Notes: a model not told the origin generated them from the letters alone. A stretch of DNA of 14,698 bases from an uncultured Lachnospiraceae bacterium (GCA_910584585.1 CAJUBP010000064.1:1-14698); one strand, 5' to 3'; shown: positions 6,821-14,698, counted from the first letter of the stretch. Numbers and translations: made by a program.

Positions 6821-7549
6821 CCTTAACTCCTGCAGCACATCGTCCAGCATCTTTTCGTACCCAGCCCGATCCGGGGAATTTCTCTTTTCCTTTAATTCCA
6901 GGCGAAGCTTAGCCGTGCTGTCTGTTCCTCCCGAAAGATCCTGCCCGTCCCTGCATGACAGGGCCAGAAGGTAGGCTTCCCTGCTCTTTGAATCCTGCCC
7001 GATTTCATAGGCTTTGTCATAGCATTTTGCCGCCTGTTCAAACAGCATCTGCCTGGCGTAGGCCGTTCCCATATTGTGCCAGAGACGGGCAATTACTTTT
7101 TCATCCTCATTTTTTCCTGCGGCTCTTGCAATAATTTTGCGGTATTCCGAAATGGCGTCCCGGTATTTTTCCGATTTCAGCAATCGATCTCCCCGCAGCT
7201 TGGATCTTTCTATGGGACTCTTCTGTTCCATATTTTTCGCCGTGTTCAGAACAAGCTTTAACTCTTCGGAACTGTAGAATCCTCCGTCTTTTAAGATCTG
7301 TTCCATGCACCAGCAGCCGCTTCTCTCCTGTCCGATTCCCTGTCTGAGCCTCTCTGAAAGTTCCTGCTTTCCCACTTCCTGTTCCAGCCACCGGCATAAT
7401 TTTTCATGGAAAAAGCTTTCCTCCAGCGCGCCCGTGTTCTGGTACAAATAATAGCACAATTCTTCGAAGGAATACAGGTTCAGATGATCTTCTTCCAGAA
7501 ATAAGGGATGCTCTGCCGTTTTCTCTTCACATATCCATACTCTGCTCAT
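6797..7549 (-). CDS. Small TPR-repeat protein of the Hsp70-like gene cluster
   Basis: A 250-residue soluble, mostly helical protein from the ATG at 7549. The N-terminal half (1-110) has no motif I know but is compact and aromatic-rich (NLYSFEELCYYLYQN). Two tetratricopeptide-like helix pairs follow: RSKLRGDRLLKSEKYRDAIS (116-135), and around RLWHNMGTAYARQMLFEQAA through CYDKAYEIG (155-185), with the Gly/Tyr/Ala spacing of TPRs. The C-terminus (210-250) is a charged helix. TPR proteins bind other proteins, so a partner of the neighbouring Hsp70-like protein is a reasonable inference. The start is uncertain: at 7549, GGAG lies 11 bases upstream. The frame is open to a TTG at 7603, and an ATG at 7576 has no visible ribosome site. 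The last seven codons are part of the 63-bp tandem repeat. Confidence 0.78.
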   Translation of the reverse strand: MSRVWICEEKTAEHPLFLEEDHLNLYSFEELCYYLYQNTGALEESFFHEKLCRWLEQEVGKQELSERLRQGIGQERSGCWCMEQILKDGGFYSSEELKLVLNTAKNMEQKSPIERSKLRGDRLLKSEKYRDAISEYRKIIARAAGKNEDEKVIARLWHNMGTAYARQMLFEQAAKCYDKAYEIGQDSKSREAYLLALSCRDGQDLSGGTDSTAKLRLELKEKRNSPDRAGYEKMLDDVLQELRTEYRKSE

Positions 7550-7614
7550 GGCCTTTGCTTCTCCATTCCTTTTCATATCATTTTTCTGTCTGGGGAGGGA
7601 CAAAAATACCGAAT

Positions 7615-8853
7615 TCAGCCTATTTCATATTCCCATTCCCGGCCGCTTCCCGGTTTCAGATCGCCCCAGCCTATGTCCTGGATGTTCAGAAGGATTTTCC
7701 CTTCTTCCCCGGAATACAGCGACAGGGACAGACGGTACCTGTTCTGTTCCGACGGGGGAAGTTCTGTAAGCTCCAGACTTTCGATTTTCGCTTCGCGGCT
7801 TCCGGGCTTCTGCATCCACAGTTCCAGGAACGGTTCTCCTTCTAAGAGAATCCGAAGCTTCTTCCTGGCCTGATGCCGGTTGCACCCAGCTTCTAACAAA
7901 GGATAAAAATAATCGCTGTCGCCTCTGGTCACCTTGATTAAAATATGCTCCAAAATCTTGTATTCGCAAAAATATACGGTCTGGGCCTCTTCCTGATGCA
8001 CCTCTAACATTCCTGCGTAGCAGGCGCCTTTGGTATAGAGGTTTTTCCCCTGAAAGGCACGTTTGCCCCGGCAGATCACCTGCAGGGATTCTTTCATCCA
8101 GTTTCCTTCAAATCCGCTTCCGATCAGATAAACGGAAGATACGATTCTGCCGGACATGGAATCCTGCAGCATACGGGCAAAGGCTAAGTCCCACTGGCTC
8201 ACATCTTCCGGCAATTTGCCCAGGCAGACTTCTTCCACCTCTGTCACCCTTGGTCTGGTCTTCCGGTTGCCGATTAACCGTTTCTGCCAGATTTCCTCTC
8301 CGCTGCAGGAATACAGCAGCACATCATACTGCCACAATTCCTGCTCCTGACACACTGCGTAGGCGTAAAAACTTTCCCGGTGATCCTGAATGATTAATTG
8401 TTCCTCCTTAAATCCCAGCCTCTCTGCCATGTCCCGCAGCAGGATTACCATAGCGTCCGTCACTTCTTTAATGGAAAACACGCATCTCTTCACGGCCTGC
8501 ACCCCTTTTGCCGGAAGGGCAATCCGCAGCGCTTTTCTTAAAAACACAAACAGAAGATCTTTGGCCTGATATTCTTTATCCAGAAAAACCGTCTCCTGCT
8601 TTAGCGCCTTATTCAGCAGATATTCCGCGTACAAACCCTCGCCTGTCTCCGCCAGACGGCTGGCTTCCTCCCCGAAACACCATTTTCCGGTCAGTTTCCG
8701 CTTGCAGATGGCCGTGGGAATCCGGTACAATTCCGTCCCTGCCACAGTGCTTCTCGTCTCCGGCTCCGTCATTCCCTGATGGTAGCAGCTTACCTGCGTC
8801 CATCGGTTCCCCAGTTCTATTCCAATATACCATTCGCCTGCTGCCGGCTTCAT
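7615..8853 (-). CDS. Hsp70/actin-like ATPase-fold protein (DUF5716-like)
   Basis: A 412-residue protein with the layout of the actin/Hsp70 fold. EWYIGIELGNRWTQVSCY near the N-terminus is the phosphate-1 loop (DxGxxxT/S-like). IPTAICKRKL...CFGEEA matches the Hsp70 stretch that normally reads as a PS-x-v...vGEeA pattern. IIQDHRESFYAYAV corresponds to the Hsp70 NEPTAAALAYG segment, and VYLIGSGFEGNWMKESLQVI to the adenosine loop VLVGGSTRIP. About 120 C-terminal residues are beta-rich and lack the DnaK substrate-domain signature. Several core residues differ from DnaK (E for the first Asp, no GGSSR), so ATP hydrolysis is not certain. I recall this family as DUF5716 from memory, unverified. The ATG at 8853 is preceded by GGGTGAGAAA, the same initiation site as at 5420; ATG at 8877, 3 bases after the previous stop, is the alternative. 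Confidence 0.78.
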   Translation of the reverse strand: MKPAAGEWYIGIELGNRWTQVSCYHQGMTEPETRSTVAGTELYRIPTAICKRKLTGKWCFGEEASRLAETGEGLYAEYLLNKALKQETVFLDKEYQAKDLLFVFLRKALRIALPAKGVQAVKRCVFSIKEVTDAMVILLRDMAERLGFKEEQLIIQDHRESFYAYAVCQEQELWQYDVLLYSCSGEEIWQKRLIGNRKTRPRVTEVEEVCLGKLPEDVSQWDLAFARMLQDSMSGRIVSSVYLIGSGFEGNWMKESLQVICRGKRAFQGKNLYTKGACYAGMLEVHQEEAQTVYFCEYKILEHILIKVTRGDSDYFYPLLEAGCNRHQARKKLRILLEGEPFLELWMQKPGSREAKIESLELTELPPSEQNRYRLSLSLYSGEEGKILLNIQDIGWGDLKPGSGREWEYEIG

Positions 8854-8880
8854 TTTCTCACCCGCTTTCCCGGACATTTC

Positions 8881-11800
8881 CTACAAAATGCCGAATTCTT
8901 CCCGCACCAGCCCGTCCAGCCGTCCATAAGTTTCCAGCCGTTCCATCAGTGTGATCTCATCCTCCATCTGCCGGCTTATCATCATGTCATTGATCAAATC
9001 ATAACGGCTCCCCTCCGCATGGGTGCAGAGCTCCTGATTCTGCACCTGCCCGCTTTCTGTCACAATCCATTTCCCGTCTCTTTCTTCTTTGATGTAGTAG
9101 GGAATCTTCTCTCCGTAAAATACCAGAAAGTCTTTTACAAAAACGCCGTCATACATTTCCTGCATCTTTTGTTCCTCGTATTCCGAGCTTCCCGCCGGAA
9201 GATAGCTTAAAATAACATTCCCGCCGGGAATGGTGCGGTATTCCAGAAATACCTTGTCATGATACAGGTATTTTCCGGCAAAAAATTCCGGCAGAGATTT
9301 ATAAAATCCAAAATATTTTCCCTGAGAAATCAATTCCTCCAATATCTGCTGGGCACAGGCAGTTTCCTCTTCTGTCAGGTTGCGATCAGAAGCGCACCAT
9401 TTTAAAAATCCCAGCCTGCACACTTCATTCACTTCCATGCCTTCTTTCATCAGCCGGTATATTTTTTCAAAGGCGTAATCTGACACCACCGCGTCTTTGG
9501 CCACAAACTGAGCGGACATCCAGGACAGGCAGGCCAATACAATCACTTCCCTGCCCATGTTTTCCCCATAGCTTTCAAATATCTCTTCCAGATTTGCGGA
9601 AAATTCCTCCGTATACAAAAACTGCATCAGACAGCGTTCCTCCAGCCCATAGGTATCCAGTTCAAAATCCCGGGCCGCCTGCCACAATTTCATCATTTCT
9701 TCCAGATTTCCATAAAAATACCGGCACATGTAATTCAGAATCCGCTCATTGTACTTGCCCCGCAGGAACACACTCCTGCACAGCCCTAACAAAAATTCAT
9801 CCGGCGCTTCCTCTGCGTCCAATTCCTCCATCCGGTGGCTGATAACATAGACCAGCTTCGGCGCGGAAATATTTTCGCTTCCGTAGGACAAAAGCAGCTC
9901 GTAGGCCCGTTTGTAATGGCGCCTGGCCACCAAAAGCTCCATAATCCGCTCTCTGGCCCGCTTCTGCATTCCCTCAAAGGATACGGACAGCAAAAATTCA
10001 TCCAACGCTTCCCCTGTATAATTATAATAAAAATAGGCAATCATCTGAGGCCTTAATTCTTCTTTGTATTCCTGGCTGATCGCTTCTGATTCCATCATAA
10101 TCTGCAGGTTCGGCAAATCCTCCGGAACATAAGTCTGCCAGATCTTTTTTCCGTCAAAATATTTCAGCAGATAGGGCAGCTTCTCTTTGGCCGCGTTCCT
10201 GCCCTTGTCCATAAATTTCTCGCTGTCCATCAGTGGAATGACGGAAAGTTCTTCCCGGGGCAGATAGCGGTTTCCCCTGGAATCCTCCACCAGAATCTGA
10301 TAAGAGCTGCTGTAGAGATTCACATACCCGATCCCGCGGTTCAATGGAATTCTCTGCTCCTTTTTCAGGGGATGCTGGCGCACCACAAGCTGCATTGCCC
10401 CGGCGTCTTTACAGGTAACCTGATGGGTAAAAATAATCTTAGACAGATGCTCCGCCATCTCGTCGGTAATCAGCTCCGGCGTCAGGGCTTCCCGGTAAAC
10501 CACTGACATATCTTCGTCAATTCTGCCCGCCTGAAGCTGCTTGATCGCGAATATTTCCATGTTCTTCCGATAATGGGGATAATTGCTTTTCCAGGAAGAT
10601 TTATGTTCAATCATGGCCCGGTACAGTTTGGCCTGGGGACGGTAGGCAAGACTGCTGTGATACTGGAAATAAATCACAACGGCCTTGGGCATTTTCGCCA
10701 ATTGCTTCCTCTCTGCCGACAGCATCCACGCCTCATAGATTCCGGCAATGCGCAGTTCTTCTCCAATGCCTAAGTGATACCATTTCCAGTACTCTTTTCC
10801 ATAACAATTCCACTTCATGCAATAACCGCAGATGGCCTGGAGCATTTCTTTCTCCGGAAACACGTCATAGCAGGCGACAAGAATCCGGTACCAGATAACA
10901 TCAAAGCTTCCAATCTCCGTCACAATCTGGCAGACCTGTTCCGCCATCCCTCTGGTAATGGCCTGGCGTCTGGCCGCCCAATACAGTACATTCCGCTCAA
11001 AGGCATCCGCCCGGTACATGAGAAAAGGCTCCTTCTCCACAATCCGGTAGGCTTCCAGATAGAGGATGGGGCTTTCCCCTGCCGCCGCAATCTGCCTGGC
11101 AATGATTTCCAATTTCCTTCCCTTGCTGTAATTCAGCTCTTCATCCAGGAACAGCAGCATCCATAAAAGCATGTTGTTCTCTTTGTTCTTCTGATAAATC
11201 TTCCGTATTTTTCCTGTCATTTTATTGACATAGACAGGCTCTGGTTCCCGCAGGGCGCAAAGATACAGATAGTAGGCGTACAGCGGAGTTTCTTTCTCTA
11301 TGTCATGCTTGGGAAACGCGTCCAGCGCCCATTCCCCTTCCTGCCGCTGCTTATTGACCAGAAACGCCTGTGCCCTGGCCAGCAGATACCAGAGGTTTCC
11401 CGGATCTAACTGATTCAGTTCGTCTAATTTCTTCACCGTCTGTTTGGCCCAGACTCCCGTTACCATTTTGTGAAGCCCGAAATCCAGATAGAGGTTTATC
11501 AATTCCACCTGTTTTTTGCGGATTGCAAGATCTGTCCGCTCCTGATTTTGGCTTCTCTGAAAAACACAGATTTCCACCTGCTCTGTCTGAAAAGGAGCCT
11601 TAAGGGTAATCCTGCCGAAATTTGTGCCTCCGTGCAGCTGTTCAGCCAGAATCATATATTCCGCCGCCCCGTGGCTTCCCACGAAATCTTCCGCAGTAAT
11701 TACTTTCTTCACCGGACTGAGCCAGGGAGCGTCGCTGCTCATCTCAATGGCAATCATGCCCCATTCTTCTTTTTTCAGGGTAATATGCTGTTTAATCGTC

Positions 11801-12420
11801 TCCTTCAGCCCGTAAAATTCTCTCTGGACTTCTTCGATCCGAAAAACCACCCGCTTCTTCTTGCGTACAGCGATCAGGAATTCTTCTACCTGGGCCATGG
11901 TGCAGGGCTTGCGCTTAAGCATCCGGTACAGCAGCCGCTCCTCTGTTTCCTGGGGCTTAAAAATATGGATAAATTCCGGCTGTCCGAACACCCGCACCGC
12001 TTCCTCATAAGAATTCCGGGCCAGGTTGGCAAAATCGATAATACTCTTTATTTTCCCCACAGAACTGTCTGCGTAATTCCTGGAAACAGACACAGAAAAA
12101 GGAAGGTCGTATTCCCCCTGATTGCTGACAATATGAAAACTTCCTTTCTGGGAATCGCCTTCTGTCAGACCTTCGCTGTGAAAGACATATCTCTGTACGA
12201 TTGTTTCTCCCTGAAACTTTGGGCTGTAACATTCCATCCTGGGGCTGGAAGAGCAAATGATACCCTGAACCGTCATATTCCCGGCGCTCTGTATCCTGAA
12301 TTCACCGGTATAATCCGTTTCCTCTACTACTTCCAGTTCCAGTTTTTCCGGAAAAAACTGAAGGATGGAAGAATTGCTCTGGCACATTCCCGCCGCCAGT
12401 TCTTCTAATTTCTTCTGCAA
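8881..12420 (-). CDS. 1179-residue Ig-like and helical-repeat scaffold protein (DUF5717-like)
   Basis: A very large cytoplasmic-looking protein with no signal peptide or membrane helix. About residues 20-125 form a beta-sandwich-like domain (LELEVVEETDYTGEFRIQSA to YDLPFSVSVSR), as in Ig/FN3-like modules. Residues about 215-300 form a second beta-rich domain (ITLKKEEWGMIAIEMSSDAP to VEICVFQRS). A long alpha-solenoid of TPR-like helix pairs follows (about 310-680), for example LDPGNLWYLLARAQAFL. Another beta segment (IPLNRGIGYVNLYSSSYQIL) and further helical repeats lie before a mixed C-terminus. I recall the name DUF5717 for this kind of protein, unverified; no function is known to me. The start is a TTG at 12420, supported by AGGTGA 4 bases upstream, a register that places the ribosome site ideally. 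It is the first gene of the operon and is separated by 3 bases from the Hsp70-like frame. It probably acts as the scaffold of that complex. Confidence 0.8.
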   Translation of the reverse strand: MQKKLEELAAGMCQSNSSILQFFPEKLELEVVEETDYTGEFRIQSAGNMTVQGIICSSSPRMECYSPKFQGETIVQRYVFHSEGLTEGDSQKGSFHIVSNQGEYDLPFSVSVSRNYADSSVGKIKSIIDFANLARNSYEEAVRVFGQPEFIHIFKPQETEERLLYRMLKRKPCTMAQVEEFLIAVRKKKRVVFRIEEVQREFYGLKETIKQHITLKKEEWGMIAIEMSSDAPWLSPVKKVITAEDFVGSHGAAEYMILAEQLHGGTNFGRITLKAPFQTEQVEICVFQRSQNQERTDLAIRKKQVELINLYLDFGLHKMVTGVWAKQTVKKLDELNQLDPGNLWYLLARAQAFLVNKQRQEGEWALDAFPKHDIEKETPLYAYYLYLCALREPEPVYVNKMTGKIRKIYQKNKENNMLLWMLLFLDEELNYSKGRKLEIIARQIAAAGESPILYLEAYRIVEKEPFLMYRADAFERNVLYWAARRQAITRGMAEQVCQIVTEIGSFDVIWYRILVACYDVFPEKEMLQAICGYCMKWNCYGKEYWKWYHLGIGEELRIAGIYEAWMLSAERKQLAKMPKAVVIYFQYHSSLAYRPQAKLYRAMIEHKSSWKSNYPHYRKNMEIFAIKQLQAGRIDEDMSVVYREALTPELITDEMAEHLSKIIFTHQVTCKDAGAMQLVVRQHPLKKEQRIPLNRGIGYVNLYSSSYQILVEDSRGNRYLPREELSVIPLMDSEKFMDKGRNAAKEKLPYLLKYFDGKKIWQTYVPEDLPNLQIMMESEAISQEYKEELRPQMIAYFYYNYTGEALDEFLLSVSFEGMQKRARERIMELLVARRHYKRAYELLLSYGSENISAPKLVYVISHRMEELDAEEAPDEFLLGLCRSVFLRGKYNERILNYMCRYFYGNLEEMMKLWQAARDFELDTYGLEERCLMQFLYTEEFSANLEEIFESYGENMGREVIVLACLSWMSAQFVAKDAVVSDYAFEKIYRLMKEGMEVNEVCRLGFLKWCASDRNLTEEETACAQQILEELISQGKYFGFYKSLPEFFAGKYLYHDKVFLEYRTIPGGNVILSYLPAGSSEYEEQKMQEMYDGVFVKDFLVFYGEKIPYYIKEERDGKWIVTESGQVQNQELCTHAEGSRYDLINDMMISRQMEDEITLMERLETYGRLDGLVREEFGIL

Positions 12421-12439
12421 ATCGTCACCTGCTTTGTGG

Positions 12440-12467
12440 TTGCTTTTTTATCAAGATCCGTTATAAT
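12440..12467 (+). promoter_or_regulatory. Promoter of the CobD-like aminotransferase gene
   Basis: TTGCTT (12440-12445) and TATAAT (12462-12467) are 16 bases apart on the plus strand, about 55 bases ahead of the ATG at 12524. The -35 is poor, the -10 perfect. This -10 and the opposite-strand -10 form the arms of a dyad (12461-12483). Confidence 0.5.
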
Positions 12468-12476
12468 GTAATATTG

Positions 12477-12505
12477 ATTATAAACCATTCAAACATTTGT
12501 GTAAA
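12477..12505 (-). promoter_or_regulatory. Promoter of the central six-gene operon
   Basis: On the minus strand, -35 TTTACA (12500-12505) and a perfect -10 TATAAT (12477-12482) are 17 bases apart. The -35 lies just upstream of the ribosome site of the divergent aminotransferase gene, so the two transcription units share control DNA. The operon's first start codon is at 12420. Confidence 0.65.
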
Positions 12506-12523
12506 TATTTTTGGAGGAAATTT

Positions 12524-13615
12524 ATGTTACAGCATAAGGACCATTTTCACGGAAGTGATTTAGAAAAAATTGAACAGATTTACGGCATCAAAAAAGAGGA
12601 GATTACAAGCTTCAGCGCCAATGTGAATCCTCTGGGAATTTCCCCTCTGCTGAGAGAAACGCTGGCAAACCACATTGACGCCATCACCTCTTATCCTGAC
12701 CGGGAATACCTTGCCCTGCGCAAATGCATCGCGGATTACGCGGACGCCGATTATGAAAATATCATTATGGGCAACGGCTCCACAGAACTGATTTCTCTGT
12801 TTATCCAGATTCAGCATCCTGGGAAAGCTTTGATTATCGGGCCTACTTATTCGGAATATGAACGGGAAATCGCCTTAGGCGGCGGAACCTGCCTCTACTA
12901 TCCTTTGCAGGAAGAGCTGGATTTTGTGCTGGATGTGGATCATTTTACGAAGCAATTAAATGAGAGCCTGGATCTTCTCGTGATCTGCAATCCCAACAAC
13001 CCCACCTCCGGCGCCATTTCCCGCCAGACCATGCGGAAAATTCTGGATGTGTGCAAGCAAAATGATATTTTTGTGATGGTAGATGAAACTTATGTGGAAT
13101 TTGCGGACAATTATGAGGAAATCACTTCCGTTCCCCTGACTGCCTTTTACAATAATATTGTAATCCTTCGGGGAACTTCCAAGTTCTTTGCGGCTCCGGG
13201 ACTTCGGCTGGGTTACGCCGTTACCGGAAACCGGGATTTTATCAAGGCTGTCAACACCCGGAAAAACCCCTGGACCATCAATTCCCTGGCGGTTATTGCA
13301 GGGGAAATTATGTTCCGGGACACTGACTATATTGCCAGAACCAAGGAACTGATTTCCAAAGAACGCACCCGGATGTACCGGCTGTTCTCCCAGGACGGCC
13401 GCTTTAAGGTTTACCCGCCCAGCGGCAACTTTATGCTGGTGCGCCTTCTGTCTGACAGCATAACCTCCGGAGAACTGTTTGAGCGGGCCATCCGGGAGAA
13501 AATGATGATCCGGGACTGCTCCACCTTTCCGTTTCTTAACCATAAGTATATCAGATTCTGCTTTATGAGCGAGGAAATGAATGACAGGCTGGCGGAATGT
13601 ATTATGAGGGAATGA
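12524..13615 (+). CDS. Class I/II PLP-dependent aminotransferase, CobD (threonine-phosphate decarboxylase)/HisC-like
   Basis: A 363-residue fold-type I PLP enzyme. HGSDLEKI (residues 9-16) and SFSANVNPLGIS (29-40) are the N-terminal signatures of the CobD/HisC-like group. NGST (84-87) is part of the phosphate-binding GxGSTE loop, and CNPNNPTSG (155-163) contains the conserved Asn. VDETYVEF (186-193) carries Asp187, which pairs with the pyridine nitrogen, and Tyr190. SKFFAAPGLRLGY (219-231) holds the Schiff-base Lys220, and Arg344 (KYIRF) is the likely carboxylate binder. CobD makes aminopropanol phosphate for cobalamin, but no other cobalamin gene lies nearby, so an aminotransferase on histidinol-phosphate or another amino acid is equally possible. 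The ATG at 12524 has GGAGG 6 bases upstream; the TTG at 12497 is less likely. It is transcribed divergently from the Hsp70-like operon. Confidence 0.9.
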   Translation: MLQHKDHFHGSDLEKIEQIYGIKKEEITSFSANVNPLGISPLLRETLANHIDAITSYPDREYLALRKCIADYADADYENIIMGNGSTELISLFIQIQHPGKALIIGPTYSEYEREIALGGGTCLYYPLQEELDFVLDVDHFTKQLNESLDLLVICNPNNPTSGAISRQTMRKILDVCKQNDIFVMVDETYVEFADNYEEITSVPLTAFYNNIVILRGTSKFFAAPGLRLGYAVTGNRDFIKAVNTRKNPWTINSLAVIAGEIMFRDTDYIARTKELISKERTRMYRLFSQDGRFKVYPPSGNFMLVRLLSDSITSGELFERAIREKMMIRDCSTFPFLNHKYIRFCFMSEEMNDRLAECIMRE

Positions 13616-13652
13616 AAACAGAGCTGCCATTCACATTCAGGGTAAAAATAGA

Positions 13653-13683
13653 GCCGGGAACCAGTGTATTTCTGATTCCCGGC
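13653..13683 (-). terminator. Hairpin terminator between the convergent aminotransferase and SDR genes
   Basis: GCCGGGAA pairs with TTCCCGGC; after one mismatch a further CAG/CTG pairing closes a 7-base loop. On the minus strand the hairpin is followed by TCTATTTTT, a proper U-tract, so it serves the SDR gene best. On the plus strand the following DNA is only loosely T-rich (GTTATCGTTTTATTT), but the hairpin may end the aminotransferase transcript too. Confidence 0.75.
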
Positions 13684-13790
13684 ATTCCGCTGTTATCGTT
13701 TTATTTCATCTGCGTATCTCATTTTTCAACATGTGCTTTCTCTTGTCGCTCCTAGCAGCCGTGATGTCTGCTGCATTCTGGCTATTTTTC

Positions 13791-14636
13791 TTATACCCCG
13801 GAATAAGCCGAATATCCTGCGTCAATGGGAAGCACTACACCGGTAATTGCACTGGCTGCCTTATCGTCGCAGAGGAAGAATACCCCTCCCAAAAGCTCTT
13901 CGCTTTCCACAAAACGGCCGGTAGGCGTTCCCGCCAGAATCTTGTTGGAACGGGGCGTGGGCGTACCGTCTTCCTGAAAGAGCAGAGCCCGGTTCTGATT
14001 CGATACCAGAAATCCCGGCGCAATGGCATTGCAGCGGATTCCCGTTCCTGCAAAGTGAGTAGCCAGCCACTGAGTAAAATTTGACACTGCGGCTTTTGCC
14101 CCGGAATAAGCAGGAATCTTCGTAAGAGGAATATATGCGTTCATAGAGGAAATATTCAAAATACTTCCGGATTTCTTTTCCACCATATCTTTTGCAAATA
14201 CCTGGGTGGGCAGCAATGTTCCCTGAAAATTCAGTTTAAAGACAAAATCCACGCCGCTGGGATCAAGATCAAAAAAGGTTTTCTGGCCCTCCTTTTTTTC
14301 GTGATGGTACTCGTTGTCTGTAGTGGCGCGGGGATTGTTGCCGCCGGCTCCGTTAATCAGGATGTCGCAGGGGCCTAAATCTGCCAGAACCTGCTGATGA
14401 ACGGATTCTAATTCTTCCGGCTCCAGAACGTTGGCTTTGTAGCCTTTGCAGATATGGCCTTCCGCTTCTGCTTCTTCGGCTAATTTTTTGACTGCCTCTT
14501 CGTTTAAGTCCAGGGCTGCCACTTTAGCTCCAGCCTGGGCGAAGGCTTTTGCCATGGTGCCGCAGAGTATGCCGCCGGCTCCGGTTACTACGACGACTTT
14601 GTTGGTGAAATCTACTTTTAATGGTAATTCTAACAT
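13791..14636 (-). CDS. SDR-family oxidoreductase, probable D-mannonate oxidoreductase (fructuronate reductase)
   Basis: A 281-residue classical short-chain dehydrogenase. VVTGAGGILCG (16-26) is the nucleotide-binding TGxxxGxG loop in the variant seen in this subfamily. LDLN (42-45) has an Asp at the position that favours NAD(H). NGAGG (95-99) corresponds to NNAG; Asn136 (KLNFQG), Ser163/164 (NISSM), Tyr177 and Lys181 (YSGAK) form the catalytic set. NAIAPGF (203-209) is the usual APG segment. The start LPLKVDFTNKVVVVTGAGG and the insert DNEYHHEK (108-114) resemble Bacillus UxuB/YjmF-type mannonate oxidoreductases, which interconvert D-fructuronate and D-mannonate in hexuronate breakdown. That assignment is from memory, and no UxuA or UxaC lies in view. 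The ATG at 14636 follows AGGAAGGAA; the upstream promoter or gene lies beyond the window edge. The transcript probably ends at the hairpin at 13653. Confidence 0.85.
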   Translation of the reverse strand: MLELPLKVDFTNKVVVVTGAGGILCGTMAKAFAQAGAKVAALDLNEEAVKKLAEEAEAEGHICKGYKANVLEPEELESVHQQVLADLGPCDILINGAGGNNPRATTDNEYHHEKKEGQKTFFDLDPSGVDFVFKLNFQGTLLPTQVFAKDMVEKKSGSILNISSMNAYIPLTKIPAYSGAKAAVSNFTQWLATHFAGTGIRCNAIAPGFLVSNQNRALLFQEDGTPTPRSNKILAGTPTGRFVESEELLGGVFFLCDDKAASAITGVVLPIDAGYSAYSGV

Positions 14637-14698
14637 GGTGTTTTCCTTCCTATAATGTCAAGCCCTAAATCATTGATTTTTCAGGCTTTTCTTCAAAT

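Noticed and set aside
11470..12408. 312-codon plus-strand open frame opposite the large scaffold gene
   Set aside because: It lies antisense to a well-supported gene, its composition is that of a reverse-frame shadow (Phe/His/Leu-rich), and it has no ribosome site.
12497..12523. TTG start nine codons upstream for the aminotransferase
   Set aside because: The GGAGG ribosome site lies inside this extension and serves the ATG at 12524.
14665..14698. Possible C-terminus of a gene upstream of the SDR
   Set aside because: Two minus-strand frames are open from the edge to a stop (ending KSMI or SLKNQ). Too short to choose between them or to assign.

Overview
The window looks like chromosomal DNA from a gut-type Clostridia bacterium, most likely Lachnospiraceae. 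This rests on the AT-leaning intergenic DNA with consensus TTGACA/TATAAT-like promoters, AGGAGG ribosome binding sites, MepA-like MATE and CobD-like proteins, and a large gene set resembling protein families I remember as DUF5716/DUF5717 from Lachnospiraceae. The family assignment is inference; there is no rRNA, tRNA or taxonomic marker here.

Layout. Left part (about 1-2830): a small FMN-binding split-barrel (PNPOx-type) protein, a MATE-family multidrug/cation exporter and a short orphan protein of unknown function, all on the minus strand. The first two have clear sigma-A-type promoters of their own with palindromes on or next to them. Centre (2911-12420, minus strand): six closely packed genes reading leftward from one strong promoter at about 12477-12505. 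In transcription order they are a 1179-residue Ig-like/helical-repeat protein, an Hsp70/actin-like protein, a small TPR protein, a coiled-coil protein with a membrane hairpin, a membrane-anchored PIG-L/LmbE-type deacetylase, and an AAA-ATPase-like/PD-(D/E)XK protein. Right part: a divergently transcribed CobD/HisC-like PLP aminotransferase (12524-13615, plus strand), a hairpin terminator, and an SDR oxidoreductase resembling the Bacillus-type D-mannonate oxidoreductase (13791-14636, minus strand).

How the genes may work together. The first four genes of the central cluster look like one machine: a nucleotide-binding Hsp70/actin fold, two helical-repeat scaffolds and a membrane-tethered coiled coil. 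The deacetylase, predicted to face the outside, suggests a link to the cell envelope. I know of no characterised function for this gene set, and it is the best candidate for an undescribed system in the window. The last gene, AAA-ATPase-like/PDDEXK, belongs to a widely scattered family and may only be hitch-hiking.

The most notable DNA-level feature is a 63-bp tandem repeat of about 2.6 copies (6658-6820) lying exactly across the junction between the TPR gene and the coiled-coil gene. It has copied the stop codon of the one and the start region of the other. No mobile element, CRISPR array or structured RNA gene is evident, and no gene-free stretch exceeds 300 bases.
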